The notes: a model not told the origin generated them from the sequence alone. A stretch of 64,000 nucleotides of DNA from DATAYA01 sp963754235 (GCA_963754235.1 CAVWFK010000001.1:248001-312000); one strand, 5' to 3'. Positions 1 to 8,922 are shown, counted from the first letter of the stretch. A program made the numbers and translations.

Positions 1-812
1 GCGCGCGGCCGACGCAGAGCACCGAGGATTGGGGCGTGGGCGAGGCCGAGGGGCCGTACGAGGATCTCGACGCCTTTCTCCACCGCGCCGACGACCTCGC
101 CGAGAGCCTGCTCGCGGAGGGCTATCGCGGCATGAAGATCTGGCCCTTCGACCACGCCGCCGAGGCGTCGGGCGGCACCGACATCGCCGCCGCCGACCTC
201 AAGCAGGCGCTCGAACCGTTCGAGAAAATCCGCAAGCGCGTGGGGGATCGCATCGACATCCATGTCGAGTTCCACGGCCTCTGGACGCTGCCCGCGGCGC
301 TGCGCATCGCGCGTGCGCTCGCGCCATACGACCCCTATTGGGCGGAAGACCCGATCAAGATGATGAACCTCGACGCGCTGCGCCAGTATCGCGAGGCGGC
401 CGGCATCTGGGTCACGGCAAGCGAGACGCTGGCGACGCGCTGGGCGTTCCGCGAGCTGTTCGAGAAGCAAGCTGTCGATGTCTGCATGTTGGATATCGGC
501 TGGTGCGGCGGGCTCACGGAAGCGAAGAAGATCGCGACCATGGCCGAAGCCTACGAATTGCCGGTGGCGCCGCACGACTGCACCGGCCCGGTGGCGCTCG
601 CCGCCTCCGTGCATCTTGCGACGGCCAGCCCGAATACGCTCGTGCAGGAAGTGGTGCGCGCCGCCTATCACGGCTGGTATCAGGAACTGGTGGAAGGACT
701 GCCGGTGCTCGCCGACGGCTTCATTGCACCCCGTGACGCGCCCGGTCTCGGAGTGACCCTGCGCGCCGATTTGCGCAACCGCGTGGACGCGCATCTGGGC
801 GTCAGCAAATGA
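1..812 (+). CDS. Enolase-superfamily (mandelate racemase/galactonate dehydratase-like) enzyme, 5' truncated
   Basis: The reading frame is open from the first bases, so the gene starts before the window; an internal GTG at 36 is not the real start. The visible 265 or so residues are the C-terminal TIM barrel of a mandelate racemase/muconate lactonizing-type enzyme. Likely metal ligands are the Glu in HVEFHG, the Glu in YWAEDPIK and the Glu in VTASETLA. DIGWCGG and APHDCTGP supply the Asp-His pair at the barrel end. Such enzymes abstract a proton next to a carboxylate and usually dehydrate sugar acids. The stop overlaps the next start by ATGA, so the two genes are probably co-translated in a sugar-acid catabolic operon. 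The exact substrate cannot be told from the sequence. Confidence 0.85.
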   Translation, partial: ARPTQSTEDWGVGEAEGPYEDLDAFLHRADDLAESLLAEGYRGMKIWPFDHAAEASGGTDIAAADLKQALEPFEKIRKRVGDRIDIHVEFHGLWTLPAALRIARALAPYDPYWAEDPIKMMNLDALRQYREAAGIWVTASETLATRWAFRELFEKQAVDVCMLDIGWCGGLTEAKKIATMAEAYELPVAPHDCTGPVALAASVHLATASPNTLVQEVVRAAYHGWYQELVEGLPVLADGFIAPRDAPGLGVTLRADLRNRVDAHLGVSK

Positions 813-1987
813 GTGCCGCGTTCGAGGCTCTCGGGCGGCCGCTGCGGCTCGGCGTGATCGGCGGTGGACCGGGCAGCATGATCGGGCCGATCCACCGCAA
901 CGCGGCACGTCTCGACGGCCGCTTCGCGATCGTGGCCGGCGTGCCCTCCTCCGACCCCGCGCGTGCCGCCGCCGCGGGGGCCGCGATCGGGCTGCGGGAG
1001 GGGCGCAGCTACGGCACCGTTGGCGCGATGCTCGACGCCGAACACGCGCGCGCCGACGGTATCGAGGCGGTGGCGATCATGTCGCCGAACGACGCCCACT
1101 ATCCGGCCGCGATCGCCGCGATCGACGCCGGGCTCGACGTGATCTGCGACAAGCCGATGACCAACACGCTCGCCCACGCGCGCGATCTCGCCGCTCGCGT
1201 GCGCGCAAGCAGGCGTGTCTTCTGCCTCACCCACGCCTATGCCGCCTATCCGATGGTGCGCCAGGCGCGCGCGATGGTAGCCGGGGGCGCCATCGGCGAG
1301 GTGCGCGCGGTGCAGGTGGAATACCTGCACGCCGGCATGGCGACGCGCGTCGAGGACGGGCCGATGACGCCAAAACTGCGCTGGAAGCTTGATCCGGCGC
1401 GCGGCGGGCCGTCGCTGGTGCTGGGCGATATCGGCACCCACGCGCACCACCTCGCCTGCTTCGTCGCCGGCCTGCCGCTCGCGCGGCTGGCGGCGGATGT
1501 CGGGGCACTCGTGCCCGGCCGCACGATCGACGACACGGCGGCGCTGCTGCTGCGCTTCGAGGGCGGCGCGCGCGGCACGCTGTTCGCGAGCCAGGCGATG
1601 GCGGGCAGCGAGAACAACCTCAATCTCCGCGTCTGGGGCGAGAGCGGCCTGCTCGCATGGGCGCAGACCGATCCGAACTATCTGCATTTCGCGCCGCTCG
1701 ACCGTCCGATGCAGCGCCTGGCGCGCGGCGACGCCGATTTGCTGCCGGCGGCGCAGCGACTGGTGCGCATTCCGCGCGGCCATCCCGAAGGGCTGCTGGA
1801 GGCGTTCGCCAACCTCTACCGCGACGCGGCGGAGCCGATCGCGGCACGCATCACCGGCGCCGCACCCGATCCGCTGGCGCTCGACTTCCCCACCGCAGAG
1901 GATGGTTTGCGTGGTGTGGCGTTCGTCGAGGCCGCGGTGCGATCGGGCCGGGACGGCGGCGCCTGGGTTGCCTGCGAGGTCGCCTGA
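809..1987 (+). CDS. Gfo/Idh/MocA family NAD(P)-dependent oxidoreductase
   Basis: This 392-residue protein has an N-terminal Rossmann fold with the glycine-rich loop GVIGGGPGSMIGPIH. It has a DKPMTN motif in place of the family's usual EKP, and a catalytic-type GDIGTHAHH segment near residue 210. The family oxidises or reduces hydroxyl groups of sugars, inositols and their derivatives with NAD(P). The ATG overlaps the stop of the enolase-superfamily gene (ATGA), which ties both enzymes to one sugar or sugar-acid pathway. It converges on the GST gene with only 13 bases between them. Confidence 0.9.
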   Translation: MSAAFEALGRPLRLGVIGGGPGSMIGPIHRNAARLDGRFAIVAGVPSSDPARAAAAGAAIGLREGRSYGTVGAMLDAEHARADGIEAVAIMSPNDAHYPAAIAAIDAGLDVICDKPMTNTLAHARDLAARVRASRRVFCLTHAYAAYPMVRQARAMVAGGAIGEVRAVQVEYLHAGMATRVEDGPMTPKLRWKLDPARGGPSLVLGDIGTHAHHLACFVAGLPLARLAADVGALVPGRTIDDTAALLLRFEGGARGTLFASQAMAGSENNLNLRVWGESGLLAWAQTDPNYLHFAPLDRPMQRLARGDADLLPAAQRLVRIPRGHPEGLLEAFANLYRDAAEPIAARITGAAPDPLALDFPTAEDGLRGVAFVEAAVRSGRDGGAWVACEVA

Positions 1988-2000
1988 CGGCGCGCAAGCG

Positions 2001-2634
2001 TCAGCCGAGCTGCGGCGCGGTCGCCTGAAAACTCGGCATCGCCTGCATCCGCTCCCACCACGTGGCGAACCCGTCCGCCGCGAAGACCTCATCGGCGTCC
2101 GGGGTGAGTGCCACGTAGGCGCAGATCGGTGCGAGGTAGAAATCGCCGAGTGACGGACGTGCCCCGGCGATAAAGGCGTCGCTGCCGCGCAGCTTCATCA
2201 ACTCCTGCAGGACGCGCTGGCTGGTGGCAATCGCTCGCCGCCTTGCTTCCTCGTTCTGTCCGCCGATGAAGTCGGGGAACAGATGGTAGCCGGCCACTCC
2301 GACCAGCGCGTCATATCCGTATGAGTCGATGATGCCCATTGCCATGCGCATGCGCGCGCGGTCCTTCGCGTTGTCCGGCGTAAACGAGGGGCCGGGCAGC
2401 ACCTCGTCCAGATACGGCGCGATCGCGCTGGTCTCGAGGATGCGGAAGCCGTCATAGTCCAGCACAGGCACTTTGCCGAACGGATGGCGGGCGAGGTGCT
2501 CGGGCTGGCGCGGCTCGCCCTTGAGCACGTGCACCGGGACCTGCTCGGTACTGCGCGCCCTTCTCGGCCAGCACCATCCGCACGGTGCGGACATAGGTGC
2601 TGCCGTCAAAACCGTACAGGATGATCCTGGCCAT
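2001..2634 (-). pseudogene. Glutathione S-transferase, one-base frameshift
   Basis: The N-terminal thioredoxin-like part starts at ATG 2634 and begins MARIILYGFDGSTYVRTV, then runs to LAEKGAQY. The rest of the GST is in another frame: EQVPVHVLKGEP, HPFGKVPVLDYDG, ETSAIAPYLDE and the helical C-terminal domain to 2001. Removing one C of the CCG around 2547-2548 restores a normal GST of about 210 residues, including the cis-Pro loop KVPVL and the ETSAI glutathione-binding motif. A GGGAGC ribosome site precedes the ATG. It could be a true pseudogene or a sequencing error; the rest of the gene shows no other damage. Confidence 0.8.
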
Positions 2635-3447
2635 TTCGCTCCCTTTCGTTGATGCGGAGCGCCACATTACCGCGACGCGCCCGAGCAGGTCGAGCGTGGC
2701 GGCCGCGCCATCGGCCTCGCCCTTCTCGAAATCGCCGTCGATCTGCGCCATCTGGTTGGTCAGATGCGCGAAGCACAGCACCGCCCGGCGGCGCGCTTCG
2801 GCGAAGGCGTAGAGTGCGGCGGCCTCCATCTCCACCGCCAGCACGCCATGCGCGGCGGCGGCCGCGATCGCGTCCTCGGTCTCGCGATACGGCGCATCCG
2901 TAGTCCAGGAGTTGCCGCGCCGCACCAGCGCAGGGAAATCGGCCAATGCCGATTCGGCGAGGGCGACAAGTGCAGGCTCCGCGGCGGCATAAGCAGCGGG
3001 TGCGAGATAGTGATGGCTGGTCCCCTCGTCGCGCAGCGCGCGCTCGATCAGCACGAAGGTGGGCGGCGGCGAGGCGGGCGCGATCCGGCCGGCCGAGGTC
3101 ACGCTGAGCAGCAGCCGGCAGCCGGAGACGAAAAGCTGCTCGGCCACCAGCACCGCGAAGGGCGCGCCGATCGCGCCGCCGACCATCCCGATTGTCACCC
3201 CGTTCTGCTCGAAGGCGTCGAGCGCCGTGTGGTAGCAGGCCCAGGACGGCACGGGTCGCGCCCGGCCCTGCGCGCGCAGCCAGCGCACCGCGTCCCCGTC
3301 CGGATCGAGCGCGCAGATCGCCGGCACCGCGCCCTCGGGCAGCCGCCGCTGTCGCCGCGCCTCGCGCAGCAGGTTCTCCGGGCGGAACACCGGGGTCGCG
3401 TCGCGGCGCTTGGCGCCGAGCAGGGTGGGGGGCGGCGGACGGCTCAC
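2452..3447 (-). CDS. Nucleoside phosphorylase family protein (PNP/UDP family), 3' end runs into GST
   Basis: Start chosen at GTG 3447 (VSRPPPPTLLG). The phosphorylase fold covers about residues 1-270, ending near 2635. It shows the VEMEAAALYAFAE motif that contacts the ribose, a glycine-rich IGMVGGAIGAP segment and a VTSAGRI segment. The family cleaves or forms N-glycosidic bonds of nucleosides, in some cases of hopanoid precursors or methylthioadenosine. There is no stop codon between this domain and the GST start: the same frame reads through MARIILYGF and only ends at 2452. The literal ORF is therefore phosphorylase plus the first 30 GST residues plus out-of-frame tail. The true C terminus is unclear, and a second small indel is possible. 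Confidence 0.7.
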   Translation of the reverse strand: MSRPPPPTLLGAKRRDATPVFRPENLLREARRQRRLPEGAVPAICALDPDGDAVRWLRAQGRARPVPSWACYHTALDAFEQNGVTIGMVGGAIGAPFAVLVAEQLFVSGCRLLLSVTSAGRIAPASPPPTFVLIERALRDEGTSHHYLAPAAYAAAEPALVALAESALADFPALVRRGNSWTTDAPYRETEDAIAAAAAHGVLAVEMEAAALYAFAEARRRAVLCFAHLTNQMAQIDGDFEKGEADGAAATLDLLGRVAVMWRSASTKGSEMARIILYGFDGSTYVRTVRMVLAEKGAQYRAGPGARAQGRAAPARAPRPPSVRQSACAGL

Positions 3448-3565
3448 GGCGCAATTATGCGCGCGCCGGCACGGCTTGGTGTAGGGGCTATCGCGCAAGG
3501 CTCCCCGATGTCACCTTCGCCGCACCGGCGGCGAATAGTCACGCGACCACCCGACGGGAGAAGGC

Positions 3566-4168
3566 ATGAGACCGAACCCGCTGCACGACGTAGGCACATT
3601 CCTCACCAAGGCGAGTTGGCTCACGCCGGTGTTCTGGCTGCTGCTGCTCGCCGCGGCGGCGATCGCGTTCGCGGTGTGGCGCCGCAATTCGGCCAGCCGC
3701 ACGCCGCGCGATGTGGCGCTCGCGCTGCTGCGATTCCTGGTGGGCGTGATGTGGTGGCAGCAATCGCTGTGGAAAGTGCCGCCCAACTATGGCGGGCTGA
3801 TCTACTGGATGAAGCAGATGGTGGCGCACGCCGCCATTCCGGCGCAAGGTGACTTCGTCGGAAACGTACTAATACCGAACATCGCGATCGTCGGCCCGCT
3901 CGTCTATGCCGGCGAGGTCGCGGTCGGGGTCTCGCTGATGCTGGGGCTGCTCTCGCGCCTGGGCGGCGTGATCGGGCTGGTGATGGCGCTCAATCTGTGG
4001 CTCGGTGAGTATTCGACGCCCGGCGAATGGCCGTGGACGTATTTCTTCCTCGTGCTGTTGCAAGCGTGGTTCGTGATCGACCCGCCCGGACGATGCCTCG
4101 GCGCGGACGTGCTGCTCGGCAGCCGGGTCGGACGGACGCTGCGCCGGCCGCTGGCGCTGCTGGCGTGA
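3566..4168 (+). CDS. DoxX/DoxD-like membrane protein
   Basis: This 200-residue protein has about four hydrophobic helices, near residues 20-40, 55-75, 105-130 and 150-170. The segment LLRFLVGVMWWQQSLWKVPP and a later YAGEVAVGVSLMLGLLSRLG are typical of the thiosulfate:quinone oxidoreductase small-subunit (DoxD) and DoxX superfamily. Members sit in the inner membrane and are linked to quinone-dependent redox reactions. No partner DoxA gene is next to it, so a thiosulfate role is not supported. It converges on the OsmC-like gene with 6 bases between stops. Confidence 0.8.
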   Translation: MRPNPLHDVGTFLTKASWLTPVFWLLLLAAAAIAFAVWRRNSASRTPRDVALALLRFLVGVMWWQQSLWKVPPNYGGLIYWMKQMVAHAAIPAQGDFVGNVLIPNIAIVGPLVYAGEVAVGVSLMLGLLSRLGGVIGLVMALNLWLGEYSTPGEWPWTYFFLVLLQAWFVIDPPGRCLGADVLLGSRVGRTLRRPLALLA

Positions 4169-4174
4169 GTCCGC

Positions 4175-4693
4175 TCACGCCGGAGCCAGGGCCGCGCGCG
4201 CGACGGTGATCGTGGGCGGCGCGCGCAGGGTTTGCAGGATCACGCAATATCGTTCTGTGGTCGAAACCAACCGATCCAGTGTCGCGTCATCGGCTTCCGC
4301 ATCGAGCTCGAAGCGCAGCGCGATCGCGCCGAGGCCGACCGGCACGCTGCGGTCGATGCCAAGCGTGCCGCGCGCGTCCCATGCGGCCTCGGCGATCACG
4401 CGGCCGCCGCGCAGCTTCACGCCCATCGCGGTTGCGACCGCGCGCAGCGTGACGCCGGCGCACGCCACCACCGCTTGCAGCAGCATGTCCGCCGAGCACG
4501 CCAGCGCGCCGCTGCCGCCTGCCGCCGGATGCAGCCCGGCGCGCACCTCTGCACCCCAGCCGGGCACGGTGCAGGCGATCTCGTCGGGGTCCAGCACGGC
4601 TTCCGCGATCGCGGCGACGCGCGCCGTTTCCGGCCGCTCGCGGTAGCGCTGCTTGAGCGGCGCCTGCAATCGGCGCAGCGCGTCGGCGTCCAT
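4175..4693 (-). CDS. OsmC/Ohr family protein
   Basis: This is a protein of about 172 residues. The start at ATG 4693 (MDADALRR) is chosen because GAGGGGG lies just upstream; an upstream GTG at 4708 is the alternative. The two reactive cysteines of the OsmC/Ohr fold are present, one in VVACAGVTLRAVA and one in ERYCVILQT. The family reduces organic hydroperoxides through a Cys-Cys pair. It lies directly downstream of minCDE on the same strand, 21 bases after minE, and may share its transcript, though a functional link to cell division is not expected. Confidence 0.85.
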   Translation of the reverse strand: MDADALRRLQAPLKQRYRERPETARVAAIAEAVLDPDEIACTVPGWGAEVRAGLHPAAGGSGALACSADMLLQAVVACAGVTLRAVATAMGVKLRGGRVIAEAAWDARGTLGIDRSVPVGLGAIALRFELDAEADDATLDRLVSTTERYCVILQTLRAPPTITVARAALAPA

Positions 4694-4714
4694 CGCCCCC
4701 TCTTTCACAAACTC

Positions 4715-4975
4715 TCAGGCCCGCGCCGCGGCCAGCGCCGGCACCTCGATGTCGATCTCCAGCATCGACATGGTCGGGCCGCGATCGAGCTTGATCTGCA
4801 CCTTGTCGCGCTCGACCGATACGTGCTTGGCGATCACCGCGATGATCTCCTCGCGCAATGTCGCCACCAGGTCCGACTGACCGGTCATGGACCGCTCATG
4901 CGCGAGCAGCACTTGCAGCCGCTCGCGCGCGACCGGCGCGGAGCCGCGCCGGCGGAACAGGTCGAGCAGGGTCAT
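4715..4975 (-). CDS. minE: Cell division topological specificity factor MinE
   Basis: An 86-residue protein starting MTLLDLFRRR. It carries the MinD-binding helix around ARERLQVLLAHER and the dimerisation domain ending SMLEIDIEVP. MinE stimulates MinD ATPase at the membrane and drives the pole-to-pole oscillation that keeps the FtsZ inhibitor MinC away from midcell. Its ATG overlaps the minD stop (ATGA), so translation is coupled to minD. The order minC-minD-minE on one strand is the usual one. Confidence 0.97.
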   Translation of the reverse strand: MTLLDLFRRRGSAPVARERLQVLLAHERSMTGQSDLVATLREEIIAVIAKHVSVERDKVQIKLDRGPTMSMLEIDIEVPALAAARA

Positions 4976-5790
4976 GCCGGCACCTTCCTTCCGAACAGCT
5001 TGCCGAACAGGCTTCGCCGTTCGGTGGGGAAGGTCATCACCACCGTCTCGCCGCGCAGCCGCTTGGCCGCGTCCATATAGGCCCGCGCCGCCGCGCAATC
5101 GGGGCTGCCCAACGTCACCGGCGTGCCGAGATTGGACGAGCGCAGCACCTCCTCGCTGTCGGGAATGATGCCGAGCAGCGGGATCGACAGAATCTCCAGC
5201 ACATCCTCGGTCTTCAGCATCTCACCGCGTGCCGCGCGCACCGGATCGTAGCGCGTCAGCAGCAAGTGCTTGTCCATCCGCTCGCCGCGCTCGGCGCGCT
5301 CGGTCTTGCTGTCGAGCAGGCCGATGATGCGATCCGAATCGCGCACCGACGAAACCTCGGGATTGGTCACGACGATCGCACGGTCGGCATGGCGCATCGC
5401 GAGCGAGGCGCCGCGCTCGATCCCGGCAGGGCTGTCGCAAACGACCCAATCGAACCTTTCCCTGAGCTCGGCGATGACCTTGGTGACGCCCTCGCTGGTC
5501 AGCGCGTCCTTGTCGCGGGTTTGCGAAGCCGGCAGCAGCGACAAATTCTCCAGCCGCTTGTCGCGGATCAGCGCCTGGTTGAGCTTGGCGTCGCCCTGCA
5601 CGACGTTGATCAGGTCGAATACCACGCGGCGCTCGGCGCCCATCACCAGGTCGAGATTGCGCAAGCCCACGTCGAAATCGACCACGCACACGGTCTGCCC
5701 GCCATGCGCCAGCGCCGCCCCCAGTGCTGCGGTCGAGGTCGTCTTGCCGACCCCGCCCTTGCCGGAGGTTACCACCACAACCTGCGCCAT
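4972..5790 (-). CDS. minD: Septum site-determining ATPase MinD
   Basis: A 272-residue ParA/MinD-type ATPase. It has the deviant Walker A GKGGVGKTTS near residue 10, the switch I region VDFDVGLRNLD, and a Walker B-like VVCDSPAGIE. The C-terminal amphipathic membrane-targeting helix is likely RRSLFGKLFGRK. MinD binds the membrane in its ATP form, recruits MinC and is released by MinE. It lies 33 bases after minC and overlaps minE, forming a standard min operon. Confidence 0.98.
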   Translation of the reverse strand: MAQVVVVTSGKGGVGKTTSTAALGAALAHGGQTVCVVDFDVGLRNLDLVMGAERRVVFDLINVVQGDAKLNQALIRDKRLENLSLLPASQTRDKDALTSEGVTKVIAELRERFDWVVCDSPAGIERGASLAMRHADRAIVVTNPEVSSVRDSDRIIGLLDSKTERAERGERMDKHLLLTRYDPVRAARGEMLKTEDVLEILSIPLLGIIPDSEEVLRSSNLGTPVTLGSPDCAAARAYMDAAKRLRGETVVMTFPTERRSLFGKLFGRKVPA

Positions 5791-5823
5791 CCCCGTCCCC
5801 CCTTGTCTCGTCTAGTCGCTCAT

Positions 5824-6537
5824 CTAGTCGAGTGCAGCGACGCTGAGCGTCTCGCCGTCCAGCCACGCCTGCACCGCGCGGCCATGCAGCGCCGGGTCCA
5901 GCTCGTCCGCCGTGCGATAGACGCCATCGATCGCCAGCAGCTCCGCCTCCAGCCGCCGGCAGAAGATGCGGGCCCGCGCGTTGCCCAGCAGCCCCGCGAC
6001 CGCCCGGCCGCGGAGTGCGCCATAGATGTGGATCGAGCCGCCGGCCACGATCTCGGCCCCCGAGGCGACCGATCCCAGCACCACGACGTCGCCCGCCTCG
6101 AACAGCACCGCCTGGCCGGAGCGCACCGAATGCTCGACGATCAGCGATCCGGCCGGCGGCGGGGCGACTGGTTCCTGGGCCGGGGGCGCCGGCGCGTCGT
6201 CCGGGACCTCGATTGCCCGCGCCGGGCGGCCGGCGCCGAGCGCACGTCCCCACGGCTCCAGCCCCTCCCAGCTCGGGTGCGCGCCCTCGGTGCCGATGAT
6301 CCGCACGCCGCGCCCCTGCAATGTGTGCAGCAGGCCGGCAACGTCGGGCTGCTCGCGCGGCAGACCGGCCAGATCGACGATCACCGGTTTGCCATCGAAG
6401 AAGCCCGGCGAGCGGGCGAGCTGGGCATCCAGCGCCGCCAGCCATTCGGCGACCGGCAGCTCCGGCGCCAGTACCAGCGCCATCAGCGAACGGCCGCGGA
6501 CTCGGATCGACGGGCGGGACTCGCGCACGGTGCTCAC
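5824..6537 (-). CDS. minC: Septum formation inhibitor MinC
   Basis: A 237-residue protein with GTG start. The N-terminal domain (FFDGKPVIVDLAGL) binds FtsZ. It is followed by a proline- and alanine-rich linker and a C-terminal beta-helix that includes SVRSGQAVLFEAGDVVVLG and the GGSIHIYGALRGRAVAG segment, which dimerises and binds MinD. MinC blocks FtsZ assembly at sites other than midcell. It is the first gene of minCDE. Confidence 0.97.
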   Translation of the reverse strand: MSTVRESRPSIRVRGRSLMALVLAPELPVAEWLAALDAQLARSPGFFDGKPVIVDLAGLPREQPDVAGLLHTLQGRGVRIIGTEGAHPSWEGLEPWGRALGAGRPARAIEVPDDAPAPPAQEPVAPPPAGSLIVEHSVRSGQAVLFEAGDVVVLGSVASGAEIVAGGSIHIYGALRGRAVAGLLGNARARIFCRRLEAELLAIDGVYRTADELDPALHGRAVQAWLDGETLSVAALD

Positions 6538-6726
6538 GCGATTGAGCTAACCAGCCCTGCCGCCGCCGTCAACGCAAAATCTTCGAGTCCGGAAGGCGAA
6601 TGAACACTAGATGTTGTGGCTTACCCGTCACCCAAGCGCCATTTCTGGGCCGCGTTCTACCGCCCGTTGCCGGATCGCGAGACCGGACCCCATGATCCGC
6701 CGGGCGCTCGCGGCCGGGGGGAGAAC

Positions 6727-7410
6727 ATGCCAATTCTGGCGCTGGCGGCGGTGGTGTGGGTCGGCGTGCATATCGGGCTCTCCGGCACGTCGCTGCGCGT
6801 GCCGATCGCCGCCCGACTGGGTGAGCGCGCCTTTCGCGCCCTGTTCAGCGTGTTCTCGGTTGCCGCCCTCGCCTTCCTGGTCCTCGCCTTCGTCCATGCG
6901 CCGCGCGAGCAGCTCTGGGTGCCACCCGGCTGGCTGCGCGGCGTGCTGGCACTGGTGATGCTGGCCGCCTTCCTGCTGTTCGCCGGCGCGGTCACGGTGA
7001 GCAACCCGACGATGGTCGGCCCCCTAGACCCGCCGCCCGAGGCGCCGCGCGGCATGATCCGGGTCACCCGCCATCCGATGCTGTGGTCGTTCGTGCTATG
7101 GGCCGGCGCGCATCTGATCGGCGTCGGCACCCTGGGCGGCGTGCTGTTCTTCGGTGCGCTGCTGGTGACCCCCGCCTGGGGGATGCCCTCGATCGACGGC
7201 AAGCTCGCCGCCCGCAACCCGGCGCTGTGGGCGATGCTGGCGCCCCGCACCTCGATCCTGCCGTTCGGCGCGATCCTGCGTGGCCGCAACCGCTTCATTC
7301 CGGAGGAGATCAACTGGTTCGGCCAGTTCGTCGCGATCCTGGTGTGGGCGGCGTTGCTCGCACACGGGCATCACTGGCTGTTCGGGGTCTCGCCGCTTGG
7401 CCGTCCTTAA
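6727..7410 (+). CDS. NnrU family membrane protein
   Basis: A 227-residue protein with about six hydrophobic segments, started at ATG 6727 (MPILALAAVVWVGVHIGLS); the upstream open frame back to 6616 is not membrane-like and is left out. It has the NnrU/isoprenylcysteine-methyltransferase-like signature RGMIRVTRHPMLWSFVLWA and a conserved His in HLIGVGTLGG. NnrU was named for nitric-oxide/nitrite reduction clusters, but many members have no denitrification context, as here. A 12-base gap separates it from the ABC ATPase gene. Confidence 0.85.
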   Translation: MPILALAAVVWVGVHIGLSGTSLRVPIAARLGERAFRALFSVFSVAALAFLVLAFVHAPREQLWVPPGWLRGVLALVMLAAFLLFAGAVTVSNPTMVGPLDPPPEAPRGMIRVTRHPMLWSFVLWAGAHLIGVGTLGGVLFFGALLVTPAWGMPSIDGKLAARNPALWAMLAPRTSILPFGAILRGRNRFIPEEINWFGQFVAILVWAALLAHGHHWLFGVSPLGRP

Positions 7411-7422
7411 GATGAGGGGTAC

Positions 7423-8187
7423 GTGATCGCGCTGCTCTCGGTGCGCGGGCTGATGCGCCGCTTCTACGGCGTGCGCGCGCTGGGCGGGCTCGATCTCGAC
7501 GTGCGGGCGGGCACGATCACCGCCCTGATCGGACCCAACGGCGCGGGCAAGACGACGGCGTTCCAGTGCATTTCGGGCGTCATCGCGCCCGATGCCGGCA
7601 TCGTCACCTTCGCCGGCGGCGACATCACCGGCTGGCCGCCGGATCGGGTGACGCGCGCGGGGCTGACGCGCACGTTTCAGATCGCGCGCGGGATCGGGCG
7701 GCTTTCCGTGCTCGACAATTTGCTGCTGTATGCGCCCGGGCAGCCGGGCGAGCGGCTGGGGCCGGCGCTCGCGGGCCGCTTTCGCAACTCCGAGCGCGCG
7801 GCGCTGGCCCGGGCCTGGGCGATTGCCGGGCGCCTCAATCTCGCGACCGTCGCCAACGCGCCCGCCGCTTCACTCTCGGGCGGGCAGAAGAAGCTGCTCG
7901 AGATCGGCCGCGCGCTGATGGCATGCCCGCGCCTCGTGCTGCTCGATGAGCCGATTGCGGGCGTGAACCCGACCCTCGCCGTCGAGATCGCGGCGCATCT
8001 GCGCGCGCTCTGCGCAGAGGGCGTTACCTTCCTGGTGATCGAGCACCACATGGACCTGATCGCGCGGCTCTGCGATCCGGTCGTGGTGATGGCGGAGGGC
8101 CGCCGCCTGGCGGAGGGCAGCTTCGCCGCGATCGCCGCCGATGCCGCGGTGCAGGACGCCTATATGGGGCGCCGGCGCTGGCATTGA
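7423..8187 (+). CDS. livG: Branched-chain amino acid-type ABC transporter ATP-binding protein (LivG-like)
   Basis: A 254-residue ABC ATPase with GTG start behind GAGGGG. It shows Walker A GPNGAGKTT, signature LSGGQKKLLEIGRAL, Walker B LVLLDEP and switch His in VIEHHMD. The GLTRTFQ-type Q-loop segment and the SGVIAPDAGIVTF region are characteristic of LivG in HAAT-type importers. It would couple ATP hydrolysis to uptake of branched-chain amino acids, amides or similar solutes. Its stop overlaps the next ATPase start. No permease (LivH/LivM) or binding protein is visible on either side, so the partner subunits must be encoded elsewhere. Confidence 0.88.
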   Translation: MIALLSVRGLMRRFYGVRALGGLDLDVRAGTITALIGPNGAGKTTAFQCISGVIAPDAGIVTFAGGDITGWPPDRVTRAGLTRTFQIARGIGRLSVLDNLLLYAPGQPGERLGPALAGRFRNSERAALARAWAIAGRLNLATVANAPAASLSGGQKKLLEIGRALMACPRLVLLDEPIAGVNPTLAVEIAAHLRALCAEGVTFLVIEHHMDLIARLCDPVVVMAEGRRLAEGSFAAIAADAAVQDAYMGRRRWH

Positions 8188-8897
8188 TGGGGGCACTGAT
8201 GCGGGCAGCTTGCGTCGTCTGCGGCTACGGTGCCGCCGACGAAATCCTGAAAGGCGCTTGCCTCGACGTGAACGCCGGCGAGCTGGTCGCGATCGTGGGG
8301 CCGAACGGAGCCGGCAAATCGACCTTGCTGAAGGCGATCGCCGGATTGCTGCGGCTGAAATCGGGCGAGATGCTGTTCGACGGCGCCTCGATCGCGCCGC
8401 TGCCGGCGCGCGAGCGGGCGCGCCGCGGGATCGCCTTCGTGCCGCAGGAGGCGAACGTGTTTCCGACGATGACGGTGCGCGAGAACCTGGAGATGGGTGG
8501 CTTCGTGCAGGCGCGCGAGAGCCGGGCGCGGATCGAGGCATTGCTGGCGCGCTTTCCGATGCTCGCCGAGAAGCGCCGGGCGCCCGCGCGCACGCTCTCG
8601 GGCGGGCAGCGGCAGGTGCTGGCGATGGCGATGGCGCTGATGGTGCAGCCGCGCCTGCTGCTGCTGGACGAGCCTTCCGCCGGCCTGTCGCCGAAAGCGG
8701 CGGACGGGCTGTTCGACACGATTGTCGCGATCCATCGCGAGGGCACCGCGATCGCGATGGTGGAGCAGAACGCAGCGGAGGCGCTGATGATCGCCGATCG
8801 CGGCGTCGTGCTGGTGGACGGGCGCACGGTGCGATCCGGCCCGGCGCGGGCGCTGGCGGAGGATGCGGAGGTGCGGCGGCTGTTCTTGGGGGGATAG
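8187..8897 (+). CDS. livF: Branched-chain amino acid-type ABC transporter ATP-binding protein (LivF-like)
   Basis: A 236-residue ABC ATPase with Walker A GPNGAGKSTLLKAIAG, signature LSGGQRQVLAMAMALM, Walker B LLLLDEPSAGLSP and a MVEQNA switch segment, which is the LivF pattern. ATG 8187 overlaps the LivG stop by one base; ATG 8199, with GGGGG five bases upstream, is an equally good start. LivG and LivF form the heterodimeric motor of HAAT importers. The gene marks the end of the ordinary chromosomal block before the toxin-antitoxin patch. Confidence 0.88.
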   Translation: MGALMRAACVVCGYGAADEILKGACLDVNAGELVAIVGPNGAGKSTLLKAIAGLLRLKSGEMLFDGASIAPLPARERARRGIAFVPQEANVFPTMTVRENLEMGGFVQARESRARIEALLARFPMLAEKRRAPARTLSGGQRQVLAMAMALMVQPRLLLLDEPSAGLSPKAADGLFDTIVAIHREGTAIAMVEQNAAEALMIADRGVVLVDGRTVRSGPARALAEDAEVRRLFLGG

Positions 8898-8922
8898 CGG
8901 GGAAGAAGTCACGCAGGGTTGT

